Positions 63,221 to 64,000 of a stretch of 64,000 nucleotides of DNA are shown here, piece by piece. The notes under the pieces are model-generated. The model was not told where the DNA came from. It worked only from the letters and a program-made list of their open reading frames with translations, and ran no database searches. Location of the stretch: assembly GCA_021498095.1 (NCBI GenBank), contig JAIZWK010000001.1, forward strand, positions 1,174,337-1,238,336, in the 5' to 3' direction. The translations under genes and the position numbers were made by a program. Origin of the DNA: Candidatus Harpocratesius repetitus. GTDB lineage: Archaea > Asgardarchaeota > Lokiarchaeia > Sigyniarchaeales > Promethearchaeaceae. Position 1 is the first letter of the stretch; every line of letters starts with the position of its first letter.

Positions 63221-64000
63221 TTGAATGAACAATCACCAAACATTTCGACAAAATCTCACAATTCAAGTGATATTTCCGAAAATAAAGATCATGATAAAGA
63301 ATCTTCATTTGATAAAATATTTTCATCAAAAGATACTTTGAATTCCCAATTTAAGATTTCTTCTAATTCACTTTCAAATTTTCCTAATTTATTCTTTTAT
63401 TTTGCAGAAAACATTTATTGTAATCTTTATGTTTATCAAAATTCATTTACTGAAAAAATTCTTTCGATTAATCAATATTTTCCTGAATATGAAGCTCTTT
63501 TTAAATATCTTAATTATTGCTTGCTAATGAATGAAAAACAATTAAATATATCATTTCAAAATCAAAACGCTTCACCAACAGATTCCACATTGAATCAAAG
63601 CAATAATTCTTCAATGTACATGAATCTTAAGTCAAATCTCTTTCCAATTTTCCAAAGATCAATTGTTTTTGTTCCAAATGGTCATGGACTACAAGATTTT
63701 TTTGCAATCTTTAGCAAGCTTTATAATTATTTCGTTATTTACCTTGATCTATTTATTCCTAATGATTCCAATATTTCTAAATTAAAACAACCGCTTTCAG
63801 GGCTTATTTCATCATATTTACAAGATTTAGAATCTGGTAAAACAATCTTTTCAATTTTTATTCATACTTCTTCAGAATTCTCGCTTCATTCTACTCTTCA
63901 AACGGAAGTTAATTTAGTTCTTTACAATATTCTCACAGATTTGGGTGCGTCTTCTAAGTTACTTCCTTTTCCTCTTATAATTATTTTAAATGAAGGTATA
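63221..64000 (+). CDS. Partial CDS, unknown, runs off the window
   Basis: Open frame from TTG 63221, with GAGGAATAAAGAG just upstream as ribosome-binding site, continuing without a stop to the last base (260 codons seen). The first ~45 residues are Ser/Asn/Lys-rich and probably disordered. Then Phe/Tyr/Asn-rich globular sequence (FAENIYCNLYVYQNSF, FAIFSKLYNYFVIYLDLF). It resembles in composition, but not clearly in sequence, the 575-aa unknown protein at 37369. No motif recognised. Confidence 0.6.
   Translation, partial: MNEQSPNISTKSHNSSDISENKDHDKESSFDKIFSSKDTLNSQFKISSNSLSNFPNLFFYFAENIYCNLYVYQNSFTEKILSINQYFPEYEALFKYLNYCLLMNEKQLNISFQNQNASPTDSTLNQSNNSSMYMNLKSNLFPIFQRSIVFVPNGHGLQDFFAIFSKLYNYFVIYLDLFIPNDSNISKLKQPLSGLISSYLQDLESGKTIFSIFIHTSSEFSLHSTLQTEVNLVLYNILTDLGASSKLLPFPLIIILNEGI

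Noticed and set aside
1..64000. CRISPR array
   Set aside because: No regularly spaced repeats were seen anywhere, despite the CARF protein.

Overview
This AT-rich window (roughly 70 % A+T by eye) comes from an archaeon and most likely an Asgard archaeon of the Lokiarchaeia type. Archaeal markers are a fibrillarin/Nop5 pair, archaeal Elp3, a proteasome beta subunit, a Bat-type HTH regulator, TIGR04013-like B12/radical SAM and COG1395-type HTH proteins, and frequent TTG/GTG or apparently leaderless starts. Asgard-like traits are a Ras/Rab-type small GTPase with an N-terminal extension, large HEAT-repeat membrane proteins and secreted proteins with a C-terminal membrane anchor. The assignment is inference; no rRNA or tRNA gene was found.

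Layout. 0-3 kb: amino-acid ABC transporter (binding protein, permease, ATPase). 3-7.3 kb: AMACR-like CoA transferase, HAD phosphatase, stand-alone CARF protein, archaeal HTH regulator. 7.3-15.3 kb: information processing and pyrimidine synthesis (RNase HII, fibrillarin-Nop5 operon, Bat-type regulator, PyrD-PyrK, methyltransferase, Elp3). 15.3-17.4 kb: small GTPase, a 51-aa ORF, HAD phosphatase. 17.5-22.7 kb: acyl-CoA synthetase, thiolase and two SDR proteins, a likely fatty acyl-CoA module. 22.7-25.8 kb: divergent Sua5/YrdC protein, THUMP protein, a GC-rich structured RNA candidate, and a phosphofructokinase with pyrophosphate-type residues. 25.8-29.8 kb: first copy of a 330-nt noncoding repeat, then a zinc/manganese ABC system with a DtxR-like regulator and a perfect palindrome between its divergent units. 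29.8-37.3 kb: four-repeat membrane protein, glycine cleavage genes T, H, PA, PB, and an M42 peptidase. 37.4-44.1 kb (minus strand): two large unknown proteins, B12/radical SAM protein, Cys-rich small protein, aminotransferase. 44.1-51.2 kb: a gene-poor accessory island with decayed coding remnants, a second structured RNA candidate, the second repeat copy, a palindromic operator, a zinc-finger SIR2 protein, an acidic protein coupled to a PD-(D/E)XK-like nuclease, and a zinc-ribbon protein. 51.3-59.1 kb: proteasome beta subunit lacking the catalytic Thr, MFS transporter, tandem-SIS protein, helix-hairpin-helix protein translationally coupled to a 1209-aa membrane/HEAT/TPR protein. 59.2-64 kb: IS630 transposase expressed through a canonical -1 slippery site, a decayed secreted-protein gene, 4-alpha-glucanotransferase, and a CDS running off the window.

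The most promising new biology: the repeat family whose two copies keep base pairing through compensatory and wobble changes (25.8 and 44.7 kb); the island with SIR2 and PD-(D/E)XK modules; a natural Thr1-to-Ala proteasome beta subunit; and the HhH plus membrane/HEAT pair.
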